Assembly (NCBI GenBank): GCA_963977525.1
Contig: CAXBPC010000019.1
Span: forward strand, 1 to 64,000
Reading direction: 5' to 3'
Source: Ancylomarina sp963977525
Lineage (GTDB): Bacteria; Bacteroidota; Bacteroidia; Bacteroidales; Marinifilaceae
Length of the DNA stretch: 64,000 nt
Part shown: positions 26,478 to 35,109 of the stretch, one piece after another
Numbering within the stretch: the first letter of the stretch is position 1
Layout of the letters: each line of letters starts with the position of its first letter
Notes under the pieces: model-generated
The model's database searches: none
Seen by the model: only the letters and a program-made list of their open reading frames with translations
What the model was told of the DNA's origin: nothing
Translations under genes and position numbers: made by a program

Positions 26478-26892
26478 TTACGAATACCCTCGCCCTGCAC
26501 TTACAGTTGATTGTGCAATTTTTTGTAAACACAAGAATGAAACATACGTTCTACTTATTGAACGTGCGCAAGATCCTTTCGCAAATAACTGGGCTTTCCC
26601 GGGTGGTTTTGTCGATATGGATGAAGATCTGGATCAAGCAGCCTATCGTGAGTTGAAAGAAGAAACAGGCTTTGAGAATTGTGAACTCAAGCAATTTAAA
26701 ACCTACGGTGGTGTCAATCGAGATCCTAGAGGAAGAACTGTATCTGTAGTCTATAAGGGAGAACTCACACTTGAAGAACTCCCAGCAGTAGTAGGTATGG
26801 ATGATGCTAGACAAGCTAAATGGTGGCCAATAGATAACTTACCTAAATTAGCCTTTGACCATGATCTAATTATGAGCGAACTATTGAGATAG
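26470..26892 (+). CDS. Nudix hydrolase
   Basis: A 140-residue protein with a full Nudix box (GGFVDMDEDLDQAAYRELKEETGF fits G-x5-E-x7-REUxEExGU). The family cleaves nucleoside diphosphates linked to another group; the exact substrate is not readable here. ADP-ribose or an oxidised nucleotide are both plausible. It overlaps the end of nth by 8 bases and its own 3' end overlaps that of the convergent WbqC-like gene by 12 bases. It is cytoplasmic, and a single domain fills the whole length. Confidence 0.92.
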   Translation: MYNYEYPRPALTVDCAIFCKHKNETYVLLIERAQDPFANNWAFPGGFVDMDEDLDQAAYRELKEETGFENCELKQFKTYGGVNRDPRGRTVSVVYKGELTLEELPAVVGMDDARQAKWWPIDNLPKLAFDHDLIMSELLR

Positions 26893-27522
26893 AATACTTT
26901 GCTCTATGTGCATCTGGCTATCAGGTCCCATATTAAAAAGTAGATCTAGAATACTCAAGTTTTCAATAAAGTCTTGTTTATCACTAAATACTTGGTAGTA
27001 TTCTTTAGAAACAAAAGATGGATCAACAATTGATTTAGATGCTTTAGGATGAATACTTTCTCTAAAATCTACAAGTTGAGCTACATCATCTATATAATCG
27101 TCGGTTTTCTTTATTGTCGAATCCAACTCAATTAAAGAATTAATCTCATTCTGAATCTCCATATTAAAGTCTAGAAGAAAATCCCACTTTCTATCGAAGA
27201 ATCGAACCAAATCGTCAATATAAAACTCGTAAAAAGGAGAAGATTTATAAGCTGACTCTATCCCTTTCCAATGTAACTTTTGCCAATCGGTATCGTAAGA
27301 AATACGCACATCTTTAGTTAGAATTTTCTTACTACTTGCTTTCACTACAGGAACCGTTAAAGCCAACTCTCCATTAGCTCCAAAAATATTACATCGGTTT
27401 CTATACGATTGCTTCGAGTAATTTTCAAACTGCTCGATCAATACATTGGGAAATTGAACCAACTTGCTATAGTATTGAATTGGGGCAAAGTATGCAGTAG
27501 ATAAAAGGACTGTGTTTTCCAT
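26881..27522 (-). CDS. WbqC family protein
   Basis: A 213-residue protein of the WbqC-like family, recognised by the start (STAYFAPIQYYSKL), the NRCNIFGANGELALTVPV segment and the ISYDTDWQKLHWKGIESAYKSSPFYEFY stretch. Members occur in O-antigen loci and, in Bacteroidota, next to signal peptidase genes. The biochemical function is not established. It is cytoplasmic with no membrane segment. It lies downstream of the two lepB genes but has its own promoter box, and its 3' end overlaps the Nudix gene on the other strand. Confidence 0.85.
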   Translation of the reverse strand: MENTVLLSTAYFAPIQYYSKLVQFPNVLIEQFENYSKQSYRNRCNIFGANGELALTVPVVKASSKKILTKDVRISYDTDWQKLHWKGIESAYKSSPFYEFYIDDLVRFFDRKWDFLLDFNMEIQNEINSLIELDSTIKKTDDYIDDVAQLVDFRESIHPKASKSIVDPSFVSKEYYQVFSDKQDFIENLSILDLLFNMGPDSQMHIEQSILSQ

Positions 27523-27551
27523 CGTCTTTCTCTTGATTTTGTGCGAAGCTA

Positions 27552-27559
27552 CAAAAATA
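27552..27559 (-). promoter_or_regulatory. Bacteroidota -7 box for the WbqC-like gene
   Basis: TATTTTTG on the minus strand matches TAnnTTTG, 30 bases before the ATG at 27522. Confidence 0.45.
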
Positions 27560-27565
27560 ATGAAT

Positions 27566-27600
27566 AAAAATTAAGGCCACCTCTGTTGAGATAGCCTTAA
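27566..27600 (-). terminator. Terminator after the distal lepB
   Basis: TTAAGGC/GCCTTAA with an inner CTC/GAG pair, then ATTTTT on the minus strand, 26 bases past the lepB stop. Confidence 0.7.
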
Positions 27601-27625
27601 ATATATAATTATACAAAATTGAGTT

Positions 27626-29017
27626 TTATTCAATTCCTTTAAAAATCCTACTCCATCTGATCTTACTTAAGAACGACTTATCCTTATCAAGAGATAACCA
27701 TACAAATGATGCTTTCCCTACGATATGATCTTCTGGCACATATCCCCAATAACGAGCGTCTGAAGACATATGTCTGTTATCACCCATCATCCAGTAGTAA
27801 TCCATTTTGAAAGTATAAGAATCAGCTAACTCACCATTAATATAAATACCTTCGTCTTTCACGTCAAGCTTATTACCTTCATAAGCAGAAATAACACGAT
27901 CATATAAAGGTAAATTCTTTTTAGTTAAGCTAACTGTAACACCTTTCTTTGGCATTACCAACGGTCCAAAATTATCGCGATTCCAATTGTAATCTCTACT
28001 AAATGGGAAAACATCCCCATACATTCCTTCTGGATCTAATCTACGTGTAATCGATACGACATTCTGTAACTTTTTAAGTGCATCTACCTTAGCTGTAGAT
28101 AATGGTATAATATAACTACCATTAATATCCCTTCCTCTATCAGCAAGAGCAATACCTAACTTTTCAAGTTTCTTTGGGTTTATAGATGTTCCATTCGTTT
28201 TTACAATATAATTGAATTGCATCTCCTCAATAATTCCTTGAGCCTTTCCATTCACAAATAACTGACCATCCTTAGACACCAATGTATCTCCAGGTATACC
28301 TACACATCTTTTGATATAATTCTCTCTCTTATCAACTGGACGAGAACGAATATCGTAACGTTGTCTCATAAACTTAGAAGCTATTTTTTCATAAGCCTTA
28401 TCAGACTGCAACAAACGACCTTTAGTCATGTCGTCCCTCTTAAAGTCATTACTTAATGAACGAATTTGAGAATGATAATCAGGATTTTCTCTTCCTACTC
28501 GAATCGTATCTCCTGCAGGAAAATTAAAGACTACAACATCATCACGCTCAACATCACCAAAACCAGCCAAACGATGGTAAGGCCACTGAATTGCTTCTGA
28601 ATAGGACTTCGTTGAAGTTGTTCCTGGCATTGTATGGTGTGCAAATGGGAATGATAAAGGTGTGTTAGGCACCTTAGGTCCATAAGCCATTTTACTTACA
28701 AAAAGGTAATCTCCAACCAACATCGATTTCTCCATAGAAGAAGTTGGAATGGTGTAAGCTTCAATAAAAAACATACGAATAAGTGTTGCAGCTACAACAG
28801 CAAATATTAAAGCATCAACCCATTCAACTATGAAACTTTGTTTTTTAACGCCACGTTTTTTCCAAAATGCCCAATGCGCTTTTTTACTAATATAAACGTC
28901 AAATAGAATTGGCAAACCTAACACAAGCCAAAAGTTACCAATCCATAACATCATTAAGAGATAGGTAAAGGCAGCTAATGAAAACTTAAACCATTTATTC
29001 TTTAAAAATTCCTTCAT
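27626..29017 (-). CDS. lepB: Signal peptidase I, second copy
   Basis: A 463-residue type I signal peptidase that cleaves signal peptides outside the inner membrane. Two membrane segments lie near residues 11-40, then a third near 65-85 just before the catalytic Ser94 (IPTSSMEKSML). The general-base Lys is in NYIKRCVGIPGD and box E is GDNRHMSSDARYWG. It is larger than the Gram-negative norm because of an insertion at about 130-230, between boxes B and D. By eye it is about two-thirds identical to the copy directly upstream, and the insertion is the most diverged part. Confidence 0.93.
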   Translation of the reverse strand: MKEFLKNKWFKFSLAAFTYLLMMLWIGNFWLVLGLPILFDVYISKKAHWAFWKKRGVKKQSFIVEWVDALIFAVVAATLIRMFFIEAYTIPTSSMEKSMLVGDYLFVSKMAYGPKVPNTPLSFPFAHHTMPGTTSTKSYSEAIQWPYHRLAGFGDVERDDVVVFNFPAGDTIRVGRENPDYHSQIRSLSNDFKRDDMTKGRLLQSDKAYEKIASKFMRQRYDIRSRPVDKRENYIKRCVGIPGDTLVSKDGQLFVNGKAQGIIEEMQFNYIVKTNGTSINPKKLEKLGIALADRGRDINGSYIIPLSTAKVDALKKLQNVVSITRRLDPEGMYGDVFPFSRDYNWNRDNFGPLVMPKKGVTVSLTKKNLPLYDRVISAYEGNKLDVKDEGIYINGELADSYTFKMDYYWMMGDNRHMSSDARYWGYVPEDHIVGKASFVWLSLDKDKSFLSKIRWSRIFKGIE

Positions 29018-29149
29018 AGGGCAAATATTTTATTTAGCAATCTTATATCGTATTCAATTGGTGCGAATCTACAAAAATTATCAATTGTTTTGATGACACA
29101 TCTTCATCAAAAGTTAAATAGATCTAGAGATCAACACTTATATAAGCAT

Positions 29150-29176
29150 AATGACTATCTTAAGAAGATAGCCATT
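29150..29176 (-). terminator. Hairpin after the proximal lepB
   Basis: AATGGCTATCTT/AAGATAGTCATT on the minus strand, with a 3-base loop and one G-T pair. The T-run after it is weak on this strand, so it may be an attenuating or RNA-stabilising hairpin rather than a full stop. Confidence 0.5.
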
Positions 29177-29193
29177 ATTATTAATTAAATCAT

Positions 29194-30585
29194 TTATTCA
29201 ACTCCTTTAAAAATTCGATTCCATCGAATCTTGCTTAGGAATGATTTATCTTTATCAAGCGATAACCATACGAATGATGCTTTCCCCACAATATGATCTT
29301 CAGGAACATATCCCCAGTAGCGTGAATCTGCAGACATATGTCTATTATCTCCCATCATCCAATAATAATTCATCTTAAAAGTATAGGTCGAAGCAAGGTC
29401 TCCATTAATGAAAATACCTTCTTCTTTTACTTCAAGTTTATTGTCTTCATAAGTTCTAATAAGCCTCTCGTAAAGAGGTAAATTCTCTTTTGTAATAGAA
29501 ACCGTCTTACCCTTTTTAGGCAGAATCAATGGTCCGAAATTATCACGGTTCCATTTGAATTTTTCAGAGAATGGAAAAACATCTTCATACACCCCAGTTG
29601 GAGATAAAACTCTCGTGATAGATATCACATTTTTAAACTTCTTAAGGGCCTCTGTTTTAACACCAGTCAATGGCATTAAATACTCCGAAGTACTTAGTTT
29701 ATCCCTATCTTCAATGGCAATATTTAGCTCATCCAACTTTCTCGGGTTAATCGAGGTCTCATTTGTTTTAACTCGATAAAGAAATTGCATTTCATCAATA
29801 GAAGCTTGTGCTTTTCCATTCACAAACAACTGTCCATCCTTCGAGACTAGAGTATCTCCAGGCAAAGCCACACAACGCTTAATGTAATTTTCTCGTTTGT
29901 CTACTGGACGAATACGAATCTCGTTCTTGCTTTCAAGAAATTCATACGCTTTTTTGTTGTAATAGCTATCCTTTTTTAAGGCATTGCCTTTTTGTTCATC
30001 CTCTTCTCTAAATTGCTTACCATAATATCTCACATATGAATAAATATCAGACTGAGTATCTCCCATCCAGATAGTATCACCAGCAGGAAAATTGAAAACC
30101 ACAACATCGTCACGTTCAACTTTACCAAAACCAGATAATCGATGATAAGGCCATTTAATCAATTCGGAATAGGACTTAGTAGACTTTGTTCCTGGCATAG
30201 TGTGGTGAGCGAATGGGAAAGACAAAGGTGTGTTTGGCACCTTAGGACCATAAGCCATTTTGCTTACAAAAAGATAATCACCTACCAACATCGATTTTTC
30301 CATTGAGGAAGTCGGAATCGTGTAGGCCTCTATAAAAAACATACGAATAAGAGTCGCAGCTACTACGGCAAATATTAAAGCATCAACCCATTCTACAATA
30401 TAATTTTGCTTTTTAACGCCACGTTTTTTCCAAAATGCCCAATGCACTTTCTTACTTATATAAACGTCAAACAGAACAGGTAATCCTAACAATAGCCACA
30501 AATTACTAATCCATAACATCATTAATAGATAGATAAGAGCAGCAAATGCAAGCTTAAACCATTTATTTTTAAACAATTCCTTCAT
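29194..30585 (-). CDS. lepB: Signal peptidase I, first copy
   Basis: A 463-residue paralogue of the neighbouring signal peptidase, with the same length and domain order: two N-terminal membrane segments, a third before Ser94 (IPTSSMEKSML), the Lys in NYIKRCVALPGD, and box E GDNRHMSADSRYWG. All catalytic residues are kept, so both copies should be active. It starts 25 bases after dapB and is probably co-transcribed with it. The middle insertion at about 130-230 differs from the other copy (WMGDTQSDIYSYVRYYG against RVGRENPDYHSQIR), which may give different substrate preference. Confidence 0.93.
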   Translation of the reverse strand: MKELFKNKWFKLAFAALIYLLMMLWISNLWLLLGLPVLFDVYISKKVHWAFWKKRGVKKQNYIVEWVDALIFAVVAATLIRMFFIEAYTIPTSSMEKSMLVGDYLFVSKMAYGPKVPNTPLSFPFAHHTMPGTKSTKSYSELIKWPYHRLSGFGKVERDDVVVFNFPAGDTIWMGDTQSDIYSYVRYYGKQFREEDEQKGNALKKDSYYNKKAYEFLESKNEIRIRPVDKRENYIKRCVALPGDTLVSKDGQLFVNGKAQASIDEMQFLYRVKTNETSINPRKLDELNIAIEDRDKLSTSEYLMPLTGVKTEALKKFKNVISITRVLSPTGVYEDVFPFSEKFKWNRDNFGPLILPKKGKTVSITKENLPLYERLIRTYEDNKLEVKEEGIFINGDLASTYTFKMNYYWMMGDNRHMSADSRYWGYVPEDHIVGKASFVWLSLDKDKSFLSKIRWNRIFKGVE

Positions 30586-30610
30586 ATTATCTTTATAGAA
30601 TAAAACTCAA

Positions 30611-31324
30611 TTATAATTTCAGCAAATCATTCATTCCAAAGAATCCAGATTTACCTGGCATAAACTCTGCTGCTAGTACGGCGCCAAAAGCAAAACCTTT
30701 ACGGCTATATGCCTGATGCTGAATTTGAATTTCATCAACCTCAGAATGCCAAGTAATACTGTGAGTTCCAGGAACCGCACCATGGCGCTTAGCCACAATG
30801 CTCATTTCAGAATCCTTAGTACTCAAACCTTCAATCCAAGAATCTTTCACAGGGTGATTTTCAAATACACCTTCTGCCAAAGTCAATGCTGTTCCACTTG
30901 GTGAATCTAGTTTATGAATGTGGTGAATCTCTTCCATATCCACATCGTATTGATCAAAACCAGACATCAGGTGTGACAGTTTCTTATTTAATTCGAAGAA
31001 TAAATTTACACCTAAACTAAAGTTTGAAGCATAAAAGAAACCTTTATCTCCCTCGCATTGTAACTTAACATCCTCCATCTGATCTAACCATCCAGTTGTA
31101 CCAGAAACTACTGGAACACTAGCTTCAAAGCAAATCATATAATTATTGTAGGCTGAATCTGGATTGGTAAATTCAATAACAACATCAATCCCTTTCAAAT
31201 TCTCAACAGTTAAATCAGCGTGGTTATTCTGATCTATAATTAAAGCAATCTCGTGACCACGATCTAGAGCAATACGTTCAATTTCCTGCCCCATTTTACC
31301 GTAACCAATCAGTGCAATTTTCAT
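30611..31324 (-). CDS. dapB: 4-Hydroxy-tetrahydrodipicolinate reductase
   Basis: A 237-residue enzyme of lysine and diaminopimelate synthesis that reduces hydroxy-tetrahydrodipicolinate with NAD(P)H. It has the Rossmann motif GYGKMGQEIE, the central EFTNPDSA and SNFSLGVNLFFE, and the substrate-binding HHIHKLDSPSGTAL. The C-terminal EIQIQHQAYSRKGFAFGA is typical. Length is normal for Bacteroidota, shorter than the E. coli enzyme. It is first in a dapB-lepB-lepB row. No clear promoter box is seen in the 391 bases upstream. Confidence 0.95.
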   Translation of the reverse strand: MKIALIGYGKMGQEIERIALDRGHEIALIIDQNNHADLTVENLKGIDVVIEFTNPDSAYNNYMICFEASVPVVSGTTGWLDQMEDVKLQCEGDKGFFYASNFSLGVNLFFELNKKLSHLMSGFDQYDVDMEEIHHIHKLDSPSGTALTLAEGVFENHPVKDSWIEGLSTKDSEMSIVAKRHGAVPGTHSITWHSEVDEIQIQHQAYSRKGFAFGAVLAAEFMPGKSGFFGMNDLLKL

Positions 31325-31715
31325 GTTTCATTAAATTTTAACCCCATTCTATGTTTCATTGGTTTAGAACGAGAAGTGGTTAATAGTTTTCATCTCAAGA
31401 CCATCTTGAACCTGTAATAAATACAAATTACAGAACAAGTCTATCCATATTATTATGAGCATCAAAAATAGCAATTCAAACCAAGAATGCTGCATTTTGA
31501 ATGCTTAATAAAACTTAAGCCATAAATAAATTCGATGACCTTGCCTTATCACACCATAAATGAAATATTTAGCCCTAGAAATATTTACAGCTCTAATTCA
31601 CTTATTCTGAAGCATAAATCTTATATTCAAAGGTGAAATTATAACAATATATCTCCTATGGAATCGTTTATAAATCCCATAGGATTAGACTATAGATTTA
31701 AAACAAAATCAAAAG
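31325..31715. other. Intergenic region between dapB and the GT2 gene
   Basis: About 390 AT-rich bases between divergent genes. I see no gene, RNA or convincing TAnnTTTG box. The one structure is an inverted repeat at 31653-31684, listed separately. Confidence 0.6.
31653..31684. promoter_or_regulatory. Inverted repeat before the muropeptide cluster
   Basis: TCCTATGG and CCATAGGA form a perfect 8-base inverted repeat around 15 bases, ending 31 bases before the GT2 ATG. It may be an operator near the promoter or a hairpin in the 5' leader. Confidence 0.35.
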
Positions 31716-33170
31716 ATGAACCATACAATAACTTGCTTTCTTCCTGCTGGAAATCGTGAAGAAACCATATCCACAATAAACGAATTAAGAAATTCAAATC
31801 TTGTTTCTAATATTTACCTAATAGGTAAGGCTGATTATAAAATCGATAAGGTTGAATTCCTTAATTCAGAATCTTTATTCAGCGGAGAAGCAATTCACGA
31901 AATCGCTTCAAAATCAAGCTCTGACTTCACATTAATCTACACAAAAACAAGTGCGTTAAAACTAGGTCCGTTTGCACTTAATCGCTTCACTCAAGTTGCT
32001 AACGACACTCAAGCAAGCTTTACTTACTCTGACTCTAAAATCGTTAAAAATGACAATATAGAGAATCACCCTGTAATCGATTACCAGGAAGGAAGCCTGA
32101 GAGATGATTTTGATTTTGGATCTTTGGTTTGCATCAATACTAAAGCCTTGAAGTTAGCTGTTTCTTCTGTTGATAAAAGCAACAAATACGCAGGCTTTTA
32201 CTCACTACGATTAGCTCTTTCAGAACAAGCTTGTTTAGCTCGAATTCCTGAATATTTATATACCGAAGAAGAACTTGATACTAGAAAGTCAGGCGAGAAA
32301 ATATTCGATTACGTCGATCCGAGAAATCGCTCTGTACAAATTGAAATGGAAGAAGTATGTACTGAATTTCTTAAACGAGCAGGTGGTTATTTGGAGCCTA
32401 AATTTCTTGATGTCGATTTTAAATCTCAGAATTTTGAATTGGAGGCTTCAGTAATTATCCCTGTTCTCAACCGTGTTAAAACACTCGAAGATGCGATCAA
32501 ATCTGTACTGACACAAAAAAGTAATTTTGACTTCAACCTAATCATTGTCGATAATCATTCAAATGATGGCACAACAGAGCTTATTCAAAAATACGCTGAT
32601 CATGATAAACGAATAATACACCTAATTCCTGAACGTAATGATTTAGGTATAGGAGGTTGTTGGAACGAAGCTGTTCATAATAAAGCCTGTGGGCGATTCG
32701 CAATCCAGCTTGATAGCGATGATTTGTATGTAGATAATACAACTATCCAACAAATTATTGAAAGCTTCCACAAGGAAAAGTGTGCAATGGTTATTGGAAG
32801 TTATCAAATGGTGAATTTCAAATTGGAAGAAATTCCTCCAGGCTTAATCGACCACAAAGAATGGACGCCTGAGAATGGCAGAAACAATGCATTACGCATA
32901 AATGGCCTTGGCGCACCTCGTGCTTTTTATACGCCTGTCATCCGAGAAACGCCACTTCCAAATGTCAACTATGGCGAGGATTACGCTCTAGGTTTAGCCA
33001 TCTCAAGAAAATATCAAATTGGCCGTATTTACAAGTCGCTATATTTGTGCCGTCGTTGGGATGAGAACTCTGATGCTTCACTTAGCATTGAAAAGATGAA
33101 TGCTCACAATAGCTATAAAGACCGTATCAGAACCATTGAATTGAAAGCTAGAAAAAATCTTAATCAATAG
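31716..33170 (+). CDS. Family 2 glycosyltransferase with extra N-terminal domain
   Basis: A 484-residue cytoplasmic protein. Residues 245-480 form a GT2 (GT-A fold) domain: ASVIIPVLNRVKTLEDAIKSV, a nucleotide-binding LIIVDNHSNDGTTE, and a metal-binding LDSDDLY. The first ~240 residues look like a second, degenerate nucleotide-sugar fold (start ITCFLPAGNREETIST, then FGSLVCINTKALKLA) without a clear DxD. No membrane segment is present. It begins the cluster and ends 4 bases before the DUF1460 lipoprotein, so it is co-transcribed. The acceptor is unknown; context suggests muropeptide or cell-wall sugars. Confidence 0.85.
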   Translation: MNHTITCFLPAGNREETISTINELRNSNLVSNIYLIGKADYKIDKVEFLNSESLFSGEAIHEIASKSSSDFTLIYTKTSALKLGPFALNRFTQVANDTQASFTYSDSKIVKNDNIENHPVIDYQEGSLRDDFDFGSLVCINTKALKLAVSSVDKSNKYAGFYSLRLALSEQACLARIPEYLYTEEELDTRKSGEKIFDYVDPRNRSVQIEMEEVCTEFLKRAGGYLEPKFLDVDFKSQNFELEASVIIPVLNRVKTLEDAIKSVLTQKSNFDFNLIIVDNHSNDGTTELIQKYADHDKRIIHLIPERNDLGIGGCWNEAVHNKACGRFAIQLDSDDLYVDNTTIQQIIESFHKEKCAMVIGSYQMVNFKLEEIPPGLIDHKEWTPENGRNNALRINGLGAPRAFYTPVIRETPLPNVNYGEDYALGLAISRKYQIGRIYKSLYLCRRWDENSDASLSIEKMNAHNSYKDRIRTIELKARKNLNQ

Positions 33171-33174
33171 AAAT

Positions 33175-34074
33175 ATGAATTTTAAAACTGTTTCCATATT
33201 TATCATTTTTTCACTCAGCTTAGCCTCTTGTCAAGCTAAAACCGAGAAGAAAAGCCTAATCCAAAAGCCAACTCAAAACTCTCTAGTAGATTCTGTTGAT
33301 TTAGATATCTTAAATTCATTGAAGCAAATAGCTAAGAACTTGCAATTTGATTCTTTGACTCCTAAAGATCAAATCATTGAAACTGGCAAACTATTTCTAC
33401 AAACTCCTTATGTTGGAGGTACATTAGAAAATAATGAAAAAGAAGAATTAATCATCAATCTCCATCAACTTGATTGTACCACTTATCTTGAAAATGTATT
33501 GGCTTTATCTCAATCATTTGGTAAATCCCAAACTAACGTTTCTGATTTTTCTAAAAATCTAGAATATATTCGTTATCGAGATGGAAAACTAAATGATTAC
33601 ACATCTCGACTACATTATTTTAGCGATTGGATTATCGATAATGAGAAGAAAGGGTTGGTCAATAATATTAGTCGGGAAATAGGTGGAGAATATTATCAAA
33701 AAACCATCAATTTTATGAGTTCTCATATTAGCTCATATCCTGCATTGGTTAAGGACTCATCTCTCATCGAAAAGATAAAAGAAACCGAGAAGAGACTTAA
33801 TTCGCAACAACATTTTTACATTCCTGAAAGTAAAATTCAGAAATTAGAAAATCAAATTCATAATGGTGATTTTATTGCAATCACAACAAAAATAAAAGGT
33901 TTAGATGTTTCTCACACAGGAATTGCGATTCATCTAAACGAACGTTTACACTTAATGCACGCTTCGAGCAAAGCAAAGAAAGTTGTAATTTCGGAATTAC
34001 CATTAGCTGAAATGATTCAGAAAAATAGTTTACAATCTGGAATTATAGTGGCAAGAGTTATATCGAAGCAATAA
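33175..34074 (+). CDS. DUF1460 amidase-like lipoprotein
   Basis: A 299-residue protein with a lipoprotein signal peptide (SLSLASCQ; lipobox Cys19). The body matches DUF1460, a papain-fold group related to NlpC/P60 and described as N-acetylmuramoyl-L-alanine amidase-like. Candidate catalytic residues are Cys101 (HQLDCTTYLENV) and His247 (VSHTGIAI), with LMHASSKAKKV after it. It should act on peptidoglycan fragments in the periplasm or at the outer membrane. It is placed between a GT2 gene (4 bases upstream) and the GalT-like gene (56 bases downstream). Confidence 0.85.
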   Translation: MNFKTVSIFIIFSLSLASCQAKTEKKSLIQKPTQNSLVDSVDLDILNSLKQIAKNLQFDSLTPKDQIIETGKLFLQTPYVGGTLENNEKEELIINLHQLDCTTYLENVLALSQSFGKSQTNVSDFSKNLEYIRYRDGKLNDYTSRLHYFSDWIIDNEKKGLVNNISREIGGEYYQKTINFMSSHISSYPALVKDSSLIEKIKETEKRLNSQQHFYIPESKIQKLENQIHNGDFIAITTKIKGLDVSHTGIAIHLNERLHLMHASSKAKKVVISELPLAEMIQKNSLQSGIIVARVISKQ

Positions 34075-34130
34075 ATACTGACTTAATCATTTTCTCTTAG
34101 TGAGAATCACTAATACTTAAAAGAGAACTA

Positions 34131-35093
34131 ATGCAAAAAATTAATAAAGAAAACTTACAAGCGTTCTTAAACGAACAAAAAGAAAATTGGCCTTTAGCAT
34201 CGAGTAATTATAGAGGTTTAGAAAAAGTAGAAGAAAAAGAATTTCAATTTGAAGGATTCAAAATAAAAGTTCAGTTCAACCCCGAACGAATCAAATCAAC
34301 CGCAGCTAAAGTTGACAAAGATGCAATTGAAAAAAGAGCTTGTTTTTTGTGCGAAGAAAATAGACCCGAGCTTCAAACTAAAATTGAATTAGAAAACAAC
34401 TATTCTCTTTTGGTGAATCCATTCCCCATTCTAAAAGAACACTTCACTATTGCCAAAAATGATCATATCGATCAGAATTTCATAGATCATATTGGTGACA
34501 TGGTCAATTTGGCTGAATACTTAGAAGGGTATTCTGTCTTTTATAATGGTCCAAAATCAGGAGCCTCAGCACCTGACCACATGCATTTTCAAGCAGGTGA
34601 AAATGGTTTTATGCCAATTGAAACAGAATACTTCGATCGTAAAAAGAACTATGGGAAATTAGTGACGTGGAATGGCCGATTTGAAGTTTATCGCTTCAAC
34701 CACTACCTAAGAAAGATGCTTAGTATTGAAGCAGATAGAGCGCAAGACATTGTAAGTGCTAGTAAAATATTTTATCGTTATCTCGAAAAGCTTCAACCTA
34801 ACGAACAAGAACCTTTACTAAATGCGATTTGCGTTTACAAAAACAAGAAGTATCGCCTACATATCTTTCCTCGAAAAATGCATCGTCCTTCTCAGTTTTT
34901 TGCTGAAGGGAATGAAAAATTATTGATTAGCCCAGGCGCTGTAGATATGGGTGGGGTTATCATCACTCCTCGAAAAGAAGATTTCGATAAGATTACAAAA
35001 GAGGATATCGTTAGCATCTACAAACAAGTAAGTTTAGATGATTTGGTTTTTGACAAACTCTGTCACGATTTCACAAAACTGGTTATGATTTAA
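34131..35093 (+). CDS. DUF4922 GalT-like nucleotidyltransferase/phosphorylase
   Basis: A 320-residue cytoplasmic protein. It shows a HIT-superfamily active-site motif of the GalT branch, H-x-H-x-Q (DHMHFQ, His150-His152-Gln154). Its CFLCEENRP segment (Cys71, Cys74) strongly resembles the zinc-binding CFLC segment of galactose-1-phosphate uridylyltransferase. GalT-branch enzymes move a nucleotidyl group via a His intermediate or carry out phosphorolysis of a nucleotide sugar. The known name is only DUF4922; the substrate is unknown. The neighbours (DUF1460, SpoIID, AmpG) suggest a peptidoglycan-derived sugar phosphate. It ends 16 bases before the likely SpoIID start. Confidence 0.85.
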   Translation: MQKINKENLQAFLNEQKENWPLASSNYRGLEKVEEKEFQFEGFKIKVQFNPERIKSTAAKVDKDAIEKRACFLCEENRPELQTKIELENNYSLLVNPFPILKEHFTIAKNDHIDQNFIDHIGDMVNLAEYLEGYSVFYNGPKSGASAPDHMHFQAGENGFMPIETEYFDRKKNYGKLVTWNGRFEVYRFNHYLRKMLSIEADRAQDIVSASKIFYRYLEKLQPNEQEPLLNAICVYKNKKYRLHIFPRKMHRPSQFFAEGNEKLLISPGAVDMGGVIITPRKEDFDKITKEDIVSIYKQVSLDDLVFDKLCHDFTKLVMI

Positions 35094-35109
35094 ATTGGGA
35101 CAAATCAAT

